Positions 14,760 through 22,042 of a DNA stretch of 59,488 nt are shown here, piece by piece (positions within the stretch are counted from its first letter, which is position 1; every line of letters starts with the position of its first letter). The translations under genes were made by a program, and so were the position numbers. The DNA is from an uncultured Lachnospiraceae bacterium (GTDB taxonomy: Bacteria > Bacillota > Clostridia > Lachnospirales > Lachnospiraceae), in the NCBI GenBank assembly GCA_910580195.1, contig CAJTWA010000029.1, forward strand, positions 1 to 59,488, given 5' to 3'. The notes beneath the pieces are model-generated. The model saw only the letters and a program-made list of their open reading frames with translations. It was not told the origin of the DNA and did not search any database.

Positions 14760-15494
14760 CTATTCTTCTGCTGCTTCTTCCGCCATCTCTTCTGGTGTTT
14801 CTTCTTCTACTGTCCCTTGGTTTGCTTCTACAACTGCATCAGCCATTTTAGAAACGATTAATTTCACTGCCCGGATGGCGTCGTCATTGCCGGGGATGAC
14901 ATAATCCAATTCCTCTGGGTCACAGTTTGTATCGCAAATGCCAATCAGGGGGATTCCCAGTGTATGGGCTTCCTGCACGCAGATTCTTTCTTTCTTGGGG
15001 TCAACGATAAAGATTGCATCTGGAATCCGCTTCATCTCTTTGATTCCGCCGAGGTTCTTCTCTAATTTTTCCCACTCTTTTTTCAGTGCGATTACTTCTT
15101 TTTTGGGGAGCACGTCGAATGTGCCGTCCTCTGCCATGGTTTCAATGGCTTTAAGCCTTGCAATACGGCTCTGGATGGTCTTAAAGTTGGTAAGCATGCC
15201 GCCTAACCATCTCTCATTTACATAGAACATGCCGCAACGTTCTGCTTCTGCCTTGATGGCGTCCTGCGCCTGTTTCTTCGTCCCTACGAACAGGATGGTG
15301 CCGCCTTCTGCTGTAATGTCGGCAACTGCCTTGTAAGCTTCATCTACTTTCCCTACGGATTTCTGCAGGTCAATAATATAAATCCCGTTTCTTTCTGTGT
15401 AGATGTAAGGAGCCATCTTAGGGTTCCATCTTCTTGTCTGATGCCCGAAATGGACACCTGCCTCTAATAACTGTTTCATTGAAATAACGCCCAT
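14760..15494 (-). CDS. rpsB: 30S ribosomal protein S2
   Basis: A 244-residue protein with the S2 signatures MGVISMKQLLEAGVHFGHQT then RRWNPKMAPYIYTERNGIYI, IDLQKSV, and PDAIFIVDPKKERICVQEAH. It has the usual acidic C-terminal tail, here rich in EE. S2 binds late to the small-subunit head and is needed for S1 recruitment and initiation. GGAGG lies before the ATG, and a near-consensus promoter sits 109 bases upstream. It is the first gene of the rpsB-tsf unit. Confidence 0.98.
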   Translation of the reverse strand: MGVISMKQLLEAGVHFGHQTRRWNPKMAPYIYTERNGIYIIDLQKSVGKVDEAYKAVADITAEGGTILFVGTKKQAQDAIKAEAERCGMFYVNERWLGGMLTNFKTIQSRIARLKAIETMAEDGTFDVLPKKEVIALKKEWEKLEKNLGGIKEMKRIPDAIFIVDPKKERICVQEAHTLGIPLIGICDTNCDPEELDYVIPGNDDAIRAVKLIVSKMADAVVEANQGTVEEETPEEMAEEAAEE

Positions 15495-15602
15495 TTTTTA
15501 CCTCCATTGGTTAGAATCTTCCATATGCTTCCTCTCCTGAAGCTACCGATAGGGCACCGGCCCCAGAATCCGCATATGTGTTTTTTATCTGCTATCTCCG
15601 CC

Positions 15603-15631
15603 ATTATAGCACAGGAAAAATTTGCTTGCAA
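15603..15631 (-). promoter_or_regulatory. Sigma-A promoter of rpsB-tsf
   Basis: Minus-strand TTGCAA (15626-15631), a 17-base spacer and a perfect TATAAT (15603-15608). The leader to the rpsB ATG is about 100 bases and could hold an S2 autoregulatory structure, which I cannot confirm. Confidence 0.85.
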
Positions 15632-15681
15632 GTCCTATTACAATTTTTATTCATAATTTTTACTTGAAAAACAGAAAAACA

Positions 15682-15699
15682 AAGTGGGCAAGCCCACTT
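15682..15699. terminator. Hairpin AAGTGGGC/GCCCACTT
   Basis: A perfect 8-bp stem with a 2-base loop. On the minus strand it is followed by TGTTTTTCTGTTTTT, a good terminator for whatever crosses the hairpin cluster from 15930 downward. Confidence 0.75.
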
Positions 15700-15932
15700 C
15701 AACTTCAACTCCCCTATCCCCTCAATCTTGAAGGGTTTGCCTCCTACACTCCGTTTCGGCCCGTCCTGAACAAGCGCCACTGGCGCTTAGGATCTTTGCG
15801 CGCCGGGCACGGTCGCCTCGGCGACAGAATACCCTTCGTGCGAGTGCGCAGGGTCTGCCCCAGCGAAGCGAGGGCACCATTGCCCGAAGGGTTTTTATTT
15901 CATAGGACGCACTTTCCTATAAAATAAAAACA
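15700..15932. repeat. Dense cluster of perfect hairpins, no gene
   Basis: The cluster contains AAGCGCCA/TGGCGCTT (15772-15788), GTCGCC/GGCGAC (15812-15825) and ACCCTTCG (15831-15838) paired with CGAAGGGT (15885-15892), the last followed on the plus strand by TTTTATTT. It is GC-rich relative to its surroundings. Either a structured non-coding RNA or a palindromic interspersed repeat would fit. The frames across it look non-coding. Confidence 0.55.
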
Positions 15933-15952
15933 TAGGCATCCTCGGATGCCTA
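15933..15952 (-). terminator. Terminator of the fla/che operon
   Basis: TAGGCATCC, 2 bases, GGATGCCTA: a perfect 9-bp stem starting 5 bases after the last stop codon of the operon and followed on the minus strand by TGTTTTTATTTTA. Confidence 0.85.
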
Positions 15953-15957
15953 ATGCC

Positions 15958-16557
15958 CTATTGGGGTGTCCCCTCCAAAATATCTATAATTTCATCCGCT
16001 GAGGCGCCCATGGGTATCAGGTGCGTGCCAATCCGCAGGGAATCGTCCGCCCCTTTCTGGGTCATATAAGCGTTGAATTTGTCTGCATCTGGGATTAGCC
16101 CGGCTTGGAACAGTTTCCTGCTGACAACATCGGAAAATTCCCCTTCTTTGATCTCAAATTTTACCACATCCCCACTGCTGCCGGATGGCTGCTGCACCCC
16201 GTCCCCGGAGTCCGGCGGATTGCTTTCTGCCTTGTCCGGTCCTGGGCTGCTGCTGGATTCCCCGCCATCCTCCCCGCTTTCTTCTTTGCCTTCTTCCCCG
16301 CTGCCGCTGTTCCCTTCATCTTGGCCCGTTTCCCCTTCCGGCGCTGTGCCGGGTTCCTGCCCTTCTAGGTTTTCCTGTTCTGGGTCTTTTTTATCCGGGC
16401 CTAATTCCCCTTCCATTTCCATGCCAAGGAGCCTGGCCCGCTCTATGATTTCTGCATCTGAGAGGGTTTCTTTTTTTCCGGACAGGGCAATCCCCATCAC
16501 GATGGCTGTGCCTATGATCCCGATTCCTAATCCACGCAAATAATATTTCAGTTTCAT
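15958..16557 (-). CDS. Membrane-anchored protein with YceG-like C-terminus
   Basis: A 199-residue protein. Residues 7-27 form one hydrophobic anchor (YLRGLGIGIIGTAIVMGIAL). Residues 45-130 are a low-complexity Glu/Gly/Ser/Pro linker. Residues 131-199 (VVKFEIKEGEFSDVVSRKLF, then AGLIPDADKFNAYM and IIDILEG) resemble the substrate-recognition segment of YceG/MltG-like proteins without the catalytic part. It is the last gene before the operon terminator, and its start lies 3 bases after the preceding stop. An extracytoplasmic role in cell wall or motility is only a guess. Confidence 0.8.
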   Translation of the reverse strand: MKLKYYLRGLGIGIIGTAIVMGIALSGKKETLSDAEIIERARLLGMEMEGELGPDKKDPEQENLEGQEPGTAPEGETGQDEGNSGSGEEGKEESGEDGGESSSSPGPDKAESNPPDSGDGVQQPSGSSGDVVKFEIKEGEFSDVVSRKLFQAGLIPDADKFNAYMTQKGADDSLRIGTHLIPMGASADEIIDILEGTPQ

Positions 16558-16560
16558 AAA

Positions 16561-17295
16561 TTACAAATCTTCCTCCCTGAATAAACCGATTACCAGTTTT
16601 ACTTCGCCCACTCCCAAGCCCAGTTCCTTGGCAATGTCCACGGCGCTTTTCCCTTTCCGGTACAACTCCAGGATTCTCTGGTTGCTGCTGCCCCTGTCAT
16701 CTTCCGGCTTCTCTGGGGGCGCCGGCTCCTCAGCCTTAGGCGCCGGCATTGGCTTGGGCGGCTCTGGCGCTTTTGCCGCCGCAGGTTTCGCAGACGCAGC
16801 AGATACTGCGGCTGACTTCTGGACAGTGTCTAAAATCGCGTCTGACTGCTCCACCGTATTCTGGATATTTTCTTCCAGTTCTTCCAAATGGATGGCAAGC
16901 TGCGCTAGGTTCCCTGCATATTTTGTAAGTTCTGAATGTTTGTCATTGAGCATGCTGTACAGGAACATGACTTCGTTATGGGTTTTATGGATGGATTCCA
17001 ATACAGTGTCTGAGTACTCCGTAATTGCCCTCATTTTCTCATTGGTTTCTTTGTCCAGCGCCCGTTCCACGACTTCCATGGATTTTTCAATGGAGTGGTC
17101 AATGACTTGGTCTACCATATTGTCCACCTTCACTTGGGCATCTGTCAGGCTCCGTTCCAAGATGCGCTGCATTTCCTCTGTGCTTAGCTCTGCAACCTTA
17201 TCCAAATCTTGGTTCGACAGCTTTTCCGTAACAAAAAAACTTGCCACCATCATCACAAGGCCGATGATTATTAAAACAATTTCTAGTGTTGTCAT
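16561..17295 (-). CDS. SwrB/DUF6115-like membrane-anchored coiled-coil protein
   Basis: A 244-residue protein. A single N-terminal span (LEIVLIIIGLVMMVASFFV) is followed by a long coiled coil (residues 30-160), an Ala/Pro/Lys/Glu linker, and a C-terminal helix-turn-helix-like segment, ILELYRKGKSAVDIAKELGL then GVGEVKLVIGLF. The same layout and the position just after sigD match Bacillus SwrB/YlxL, a motility protein that helps switch on flagellar export. Homology to SwrB is inferred from architecture and position. It overlaps nothing and has TAGGTAGG before its ATG. Confidence 0.8.
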   Translation of the reverse strand: MTTLEIVLIIIGLVMMVASFFVTEKLSNQDLDKVAELSTEEMQRILERSLTDAQVKVDNMVDQVIDHSIEKSMEVVERALDKETNEKMRAITEYSDTVLESIHKTHNEVMFLYSMLNDKHSELTKYAGNLAQLAIHLEELEENIQNTVEQSDAILDTVQKSAAVSAASAKPAAAKAPEPPKPMPAPKAEEPAPPEKPEDDRGSSNQRILELYRKGKSAVDIAKELGLGVGEVKLVIGLFREEDL

Positions 17296-17306
17296 ACTGT
17301 ACCTAC

Positions 17307-17621
17307 CTATATTTTCATATCAAAACCACCTGTGGTTTTAACGCTTACCTTTCCGCTGTTTTTTTCCTCCGCCTTCTTTTTCCGGTTCCGGCGGTCTTCA
17401 TACTCATTGCTGCCCTTCTCACGGGCGTCAAACTTCTTCTGCGCATTGTCTGAGTCATTGGCATGGTTCACTTGATGCATATGGTGGGCCGTGTCTTTCG
17501 AGAACTGGGTCTGGACATTCTGCTGCTGGAGCATGGATTTATTATCCTCCTGCTGCTTCACCGTGCTCACATCTTGGCTCCTCTGGACAACCCCGCTGAA
17601 TTCTACTGGCCTAATTGACAT
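17307..17621 (-). CDS. Hypothetical fla-operon protein
   Basis: A 104-residue, highly polar protein (Gln, Lys, Asn and His-rich) starting MSIRPVEFSGVVQRSQDVST and ending VSVKTTGGFDMKI. It has no membrane span and is probably disordered in the middle (EYEDRRNRKKKAEEKNSGK). AAAGGAG lies before the ATG, and it fits tightly between the FapA-like and SwrB-like genes. The MSIRP-type start recalls small proteins at this place in Lachnospiraceae operons. No function is assigned. Confidence 0.75.
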   Translation of the reverse strand: MSIRPVEFSGVVQRSQDVSTVKQQEDNKSMLQQQNVQTQFSKDTAHHMHQVNHANDSDNAQKKFDAREKGSNEYEDRRNRKKKAEEKNSGKVSVKTTGGFDMKI

Positions 17622-17635
17622 TTTTCCACACTCCT

Positions 17636-19234
17636 TTACAGCGAACGGACAACAATCTCGCCATGTTCCTTAATGAACTTCGAGAAAGCCCTTTCCGACT
17701 TAATGTTCATGCTTACTTCAGAAATATTCACGGAAACCCCCGGATATATGCTGCCCTTTACCTTGATTTTGGCGCTATGGGACATCTGGATCTGCTCATG
17801 GATGTCCTTGAGCTCCTTGCGCTGGGCATTTAATACCTGCTGTTTTTCCTTAAATGACCGGGCTACGGATTGAACCTGCTGGACCCGCTCCACGCTTAAG
17901 GGCTCTTTTTTCTGCATTTTCTCATTGAAATTCACAAGGATTGGGCGAAGCTGCTCTAACTCCTTGCTGACTTGGATAATGCTCTTCTGAAGTTCCCCAT
18001 AACGCTCCTTGATTTCCGGGTCTACCCCTACCTCAACCCTTGTAAGGGTCCCCATGGATGACCCTATGGTCTGGGCTTCTACAAGGTTGCCTGCCCGGAT
18101 GACGCCGCCGTTGACAAACCCCTTCTTGCCCCCTACACGGATATCATTCCCCGCAGACACCTGGCTATGCAGGATAGATTCCGTTTCTATATACCCGCCG
18201 GAAATTACCGTGGCATTTTCGATAAATTTCGTGATAATATTGTCCTTGGCCTGGACCCTGCCTTTCCCCATGCCATGGATGCCCCGCTTTACAATAATCT
18301 GGCCCCCTGCATTGAGGAACGCAGCCTCCACCACGCCTTCGATTACAATGTCCCCTTTGGCTGTGACGGAAAACCCGCTTTTCACATTCCCTTTGATGGT
18401 AACATTCCCGTCATACACAATATTGCCCGTAGAGGTGTCCACATCCGCCGGGACTTCAAACACATCCTCCACAAATACCTTGCCGTTGACTAAGCTGGCA
18501 TGGCCTGTCACGCCGGAATAGATTTCCGTCATGTCCTCTGACAAGGTAATATTGTTCCCAAACTCCAGCTTCATGGTTTTTTCCTGCCGGGCCTGAATAT
18601 CGCCGCCGAATACGTCCTTCCCGGGCTTGCCCGGCACTTCCTTGTGGAGCTTTGCCAATACCTGGCCCTTCTCCACACGGCTGATGGTGTTCAGCTCATG
18701 GTAATTTACGGAACCATCCTCATTTTTCTTAGGCTTTAAGTTATGGTTCGTGTTAAAGAAATATTCAATTTTGGCATCCTTGCCATTGATGGGCGGAATT
18801 CCTTTCGCCATAATATAATTGGTACAATAGTGGCGTTCCTTTAAAAACTTCTGGATTTCTTCCCGGTTTATCCCAACGGAAACCTTCTGGAATTCCAAAT
18901 CCTTTAGGATTTCGTCCTCGGACATCAGCTTCCCATGGTTGGAAGGTGGATAAAACCGGCAGAATACCAGCATCTTGTCAATGGATACCGTTACTACCAT
19001 CTGCTCATTCTCTTCCAGGCCGTTCCACATGCCAAGGAAAACTTCCCTTGGCTCGCCTTGGGCAGCCAATGCGCTGTTCAACTCCCTAGGGTCAAGCACC
19101 GCATATCCCTTCCCTTCCAAGTAGGAAGTCACTTCTTTATATTCCACTGGTTTCCCGCCTTCCGGGGGATACACCACGAGGTATACGTTCCCATCTCTGA
19201 TATCCAGCTTAAAATATCCATTTTTGCTCTCCAT
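17636..19234 (-). CDS. FapA-family (DUF342) protein
   Basis: A 532-residue protein with the flagellar-assembly-protein-A/DUF342 layout: an N-terminal domain with KGIPPINGKDAKIEYFF, a central beta-helix with repeats such as GNVTIKGNVKSGFSVTAKGD and GGQIIVKRGIHGMGKGRVQA, and a C-terminal coiled coil (about residues 390-490). The ATG at 19234 with TAGGTGG upstream is preferred over a start four codons earlier that would overlap sigD. The family is linked to polar flagella and chemoreceptor systems in some bacteria. Its biochemical role is unsettled. Confidence 0.88.
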   Translation of the reverse strand: MESKNGYFKLDIRDGNVYLVVYPPEGGKPVEYKEVTSYLEGKGYAVLDPRELNSALAAQGEPREVFLGMWNGLEENEQMVVTVSIDKMLVFCRFYPPSNHGKLMSEDEILKDLEFQKVSVGINREEIQKFLKERHYCTNYIMAKGIPPINGKDAKIEYFFNTNHNLKPKKNEDGSVNYHELNTISRVEKGQVLAKLHKEVPGKPGKDVFGGDIQARQEKTMKLEFGNNITLSEDMTEIYSGVTGHASLVNGKVFVEDVFEVPADVDTSTGNIVYDGNVTIKGNVKSGFSVTAKGDIVIEGVVEAAFLNAGGQIIVKRGIHGMGKGRVQAKDNIITKFIENATVISGGYIETESILHSQVSAGNDIRVGGKKGFVNGGVIRAGNLVEAQTIGSSMGTLTRVEVGVDPEIKERYGELQKSIIQVSKELEQLRPILVNFNEKMQKKEPLSVERVQQVQSVARSFKEKQQVLNAQRKELKDIHEQIQMSHSAKIKVKGSIYPGVSVNISEVSMNIKSERAFSKFIKEHGEIVVRSL

Positions 19235-19246
19235 AGCATCAACCAC

Positions 19247-20011
19247 CTAATCCGTTAAAATATTCATGTAGGGTCCCATTGTCTTTTTCATCTTCATCAG
19301 CGCTTTTGTGTGAAGCTGTGATATACGGGATTCCGACACCTCCAATACGTTGCTGATTTCCTTTAAGGTCAAATCCTCGTAGTAATACAAGGTAATTACT
19401 TTCCGTTCCTTCTCTGTAAGCGTCCCTAGGGACTGCTCCAGCACTTTCTTCAATTCTTCCTCTGCAATGGCGTCCTCTGGCTGGATAAAATGGGAGTTGC
19501 CCCTTGCATCCATCATGGGCTCCATCCCCTGCTCCACATACTCATTCAGGGAAACCATGTTCGTCACTTTCAGCTGGGACTGCCAGTTCAGCAGCTCTTC
19601 CCCGCTGACTTCCAGTTCCTTTGCAATCTCTTCATCCAGCGCAGCCCTTCCAGTCCTTGTTTCTATGCTCTTAATTGCCTCGTCAATTTTCTTCTGCTTC
19701 TGGCGCACTGTCCTAGGGATCCAGTCCATTTTCCGGATTTGGTCCAGAATGGAGCCACGTATCCTAAGGCTGGCATACGTTTCAAACTTTACGTCTTTCT
19801 TTACATCAAATTTATCAATGGCGTCAATTAAGCCAAAAATTCCATATCCTACCAGATCGTCATACTCCACATTGTACCCAAGGTACATTCTTAAGCGCCC
19901 TGCCACGATTTTGACAAGGGGTGCGTATGATACTATAATCTGTTCTCTCAGTTCCGGCGTAGGCCGTTTTACAAATTCTGCCCACAATCGTTCTTTTTCT
20001 GCTGCGTTCAT
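19247..20011 (-). CDS. sigD: Flagellar sigma factor sigma-D (FliA/WhiG family)
   Basis: A 254-residue sigma-28-type factor. Region 2 reads YDDLVGYGIFGLIDAIDKFD then KFETYASLRIRGSILDQIRK; region 3 includes MDWIPRTVRQKQK; region 4 is LTEKERKVITLYYYEDLTLK then EVSESRISQLHTKAL. It directs RNA polymerase to late flagellar, chemotaxis and autolysin promoters and is normally held by FlgM, which is not in the window. Its place near the operon end makes its level depend on transcript length, as known in Bacillus. Confidence 0.96.
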   Translation of the reverse strand: MNAAEKERLWAEFVKRPTPELREQIIVSYAPLVKIVAGRLRMYLGYNVEYDDLVGYGIFGLIDAIDKFDVKKDVKFETYASLRIRGSILDQIRKMDWIPRTVRQKQKKIDEAIKSIETRTGRAALDEEIAKELEVSGEELLNWQSQLKVTNMVSLNEYVEQGMEPMMDARGNSHFIQPEDAIAEEELKKVLEQSLGTLTEKERKVITLYYYEDLTLKEISNVLEVSESRISQLHTKALMKMKKTMGPYMNILTD

Positions 20012-20054
20012 CCAAAGCCCCCAAGACTACAGGAACCGCCCTGCGGCTGCCTGC

Positions 20055-20354
20055 TTATTTTTCCTCTTCATCTGCGGAGTTACCAAGGTTCCCAAGGTCG
20101 GCTTCCTTCTCTCCGCCTTCCCCTTCTTCCCCTTCGCTTTCCGCTGCCTCATCCGTGGCTCCTTCTATCTCTTCTTCCTTGAAATTTTTGTCCAGCAGCA
20201 GTTTCGCAATACACCCTAGGATGTAAAAGGATACTAAAACAATGGCCCACGTCTTTACAAACTGTGCTGTTTCCATCCGCGTCACAAACCCGATAATGCA
20301 AATTGTAAGCCCTGCAACCAATGTAATTATGATTGGAACCTGTTTCGTTTTCAT
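20055..20354 (-). CDS. Small two-span membrane protein of the che region
   Basis: A 99-residue protein with two hydrophobic segments (about residues 8-25 and 36-53) separated by TRMETAQFVKTW, and a strongly acidic C-terminal tail rich in EGEEGEGGEKE. An AAAGGGTGG site precedes the ATG. It lies 13 bases after cheD and 43 bases before sigD. Conserved-looking small membrane proteins occur here in related operons, but I know of no function. Confidence 0.75.
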   Translation of the reverse strand: MKTKQVPIIITLVAGLTICIIGFVTRMETAQFVKTWAIVLVSFYILGCIAKLLLDKNFKEEEIEGATDEAAESEGEEGEGGEKEADLGNLGNSADEEEK

Positions 20355-20367
20355 ATCCTGCCACCCT

Positions 20368-20850
20368 TTAAATTGATCTGATTGTTTTCCCTACTGCCTT
20401 AATGCGGAACTCCCCGGTTTCTGGGTACAGTTCCACGGTCCGGCCATAATTCAGCCCTGTGTCCTCTGCCAGCAGGGGAATCCCAAGCTGCTTCAGCTTC
20501 GCCCTGGAAGCCTGCGCATTGCGTTCCCCTACGTTCCCAACTGTGGAAAGGCCGCTGACTTGGAACATTTTTGCCCCTCCGGCAATTTTTGCAACAAGGC
20601 GCCTCTTATTTGCACCTGCCATTACTACTCTCTTTACCAGTTCCTCTATCCCTGTATCTGCAAATTTGGCAATATTTGAATTATTCCTCATCTGTGTGCT
20701 GTCAGGGAGCATGATATGCGCAAGCCCCCCTATTTTCAAAACCGGGTCATAGACCGCAATCCCAATGCATGACCCTAATCCCAGAGTAGTAATCATATCC
20801 GGCGCTTTACAGATATTCAAATCTGCCATTCCAACTTTAACTGTAGCCAT
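20368..20850 (-). CDS. cheD: Chemoreceptor glutamine deamidase CheD
   Basis: A 160-residue protein with the catalytic Cys28 in LGLGSCIGIAVYDP and His45 in GGLAHIMLPDS. CheD deamidates receptor Gln residues and, in CheC systems, binds CheC and stimulates its CheY-P phosphatase activity. The ATG at 20850 has AGAGGAG upstream and is preferred over an in-frame start eight codons earlier that overlaps cheC. The neighbouring cheC supports the adaptation role. Confidence 0.95.
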   Translation of the reverse strand: MATVKVGMADLNICKAPDMITTLGLGSCIGIAVYDPVLKIGGLAHIMLPDSTQMRNNSNIAKFADTGIEELVKRVVMAGANKRRLVAKIAGGAKMFQVSGLSTVGNVGERNAQASRAKLKQLGIPLLAEDTGLNYGRTVELYPETGEFRIKAVGKTIRSI

Positions 20851-20863
20851 AACTCTGCTCCTC

Positions 20864-21484
20864 TTATAGTGCAATCCCCAATGAAGTTAAAATCTTGTCA
20901 TAGGAATCTACATCTGGCATTAAAATAAAAAATCCCTGAATTTTTACGTCATCCCCAAATTCTGTCTGGATCAAAAGCGCATTGTCCCCATACTGGCCAA
21001 ACTGGACGGCCGGCACGCTTAAAATTGCTGCGGCCATGTCGATGGCAAGGTACGGCACTGAGGATGTGATTACCATGTTTGTCATAGAAGACAGCGCGGA
21101 TAGGTAAGAACCGGAAATAATGTTCCCGATTTCCTTAATGGCTGACAGGTCCATCTCGTCAAACTCCGCCGCATAGTCGTCCGGCCTGCCCATCAGATGG
21201 TTGACTAAGTATTGGGCGGATTCCATTTTCAGCAGGAACATCATGCTGCCGCCAATATCGCTCTCCACTTCTAGGTAAATGCCTACGACGGTTTCTTCCT
21301 CTGCAGAGATTGCAGTGGGAAGCTCTTGGAAGGTCAGGAATTCAATTTTCGGCACTTCCATATCCACCCTCATATTCAGCATGTTGGAGATTGCCGTGGT
21401 AGCATTCCCAGCGCCAATATTCCCAATCTCCTTGAGGACGTCAAAATACATTTCATTTACCTGATCCAAATTAAATTTAGCCAT
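20864..21484 (-). CDS. cheC: CheY-P phosphatase CheC
   Basis: A 206-residue CheC with both pseudo-symmetric active-site motifs intact: LKEIGNIGAGNATTAISNML near residue 16 and IKEIGNIISGSYLSALSSM near residue 115, each with the catalytic Glu and Asn. It removes phosphate from CheY-P and exchanges with receptors through CheD. It precedes cheD with a 13-base gap. Confidence 0.95.
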   Translation of the reverse strand: MAKFNLDQVNEMYFDVLKEIGNIGAGNATTAISNMLNMRVDMEVPKIEFLTFQELPTAISAEEETVVGIYLEVESDIGGSMMFLLKMESAQYLVNHLMGRPDDYAAEFDEMDLSAIKEIGNIISGSYLSALSSMTNMVITSSVPYLAIDMAAAILSVPAVQFGQYGDNALLIQTEFGDDVKIQGFFILMPDVDSYDKILTSLGIAL

Positions 21485-21566
21485 TGGTCACTTTCTCCAT
21501 TTCTTTCATTGCGAACAGGCTGTTGCCAAAATTGCCCTGTGCCGCAACAGCCCCATTCCATCTAAT

Positions 21567-22031
21567 CTATACATTTTCCGTTTCATCTATGATGCTGTTG
21601 GTATCAAAGAGGGAAATCAGTTCCTCCCCATGCTTGCCAACCCCGTTGATAAAATTACTTTTGCTATTCTTCGCATCATAAGCCACTTTATCAATTTCAT
21701 CCGGGCCAAGCGTCACAACTTCTTTCACTTCATCTACAATAACCCCAAGGACGCCATGCTCCTCAAGCTTCAGGATGATAATCCTTGTGACATCCGTAAA
21801 TACATCCGGCTCTAAGTCCATCTTCGTGCGGATGCTCATGACTGGCACAATTTCCCCGCGCAGGTTGATAATCCCTTTAAAATAAGCCTGTGCCTTCGGC
21901 ACCCTTGTAATCTTCTGCATGCGCACGATATTGTCCACATAGCTGATGTCTATCCCATACTGCTCACTGCCGATTTTCACTACGATAAACTGTTTCCTGC
22001 CGTCCTCTGCCACAGATATATTTCCCGCCAT
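21567..22031 (-). CDS. cheW: Chemotaxis coupling protein CheW
   Basis: A 154-residue single CheW domain: KQFIVVKIGSEQYGIDISYV, RVPKAQAYFKGIINLRGEIV and PVMSIRTKMDLE. It bridges receptors and CheA. GGGGGTG precedes the ATG and it follows cheA by 11 bases. Normal length, nothing unusual. Confidence 0.96.
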   Translation of the reverse strand: MAGNISVAEDGRKQFIVVKIGSEQYGIDISYVDNIVRMQKITRVPKAQAYFKGIINLRGEIVPVMSIRTKMDLEPDVFTDVTRIIILKLEEHGVLGVIVDEVKEVVTLGPDEIDKVAYDAKNSKSNFINGVGKHGEELISLFDTNSIIDETENV

Positions 22032-22042
22032 GGTAACACCCC

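Noticed and set aside
15622..15927. Plus-strand frame across the hairpin cassette
   Set aside because: No ribosome site, and it spans several perfect palindromes and two terminators.
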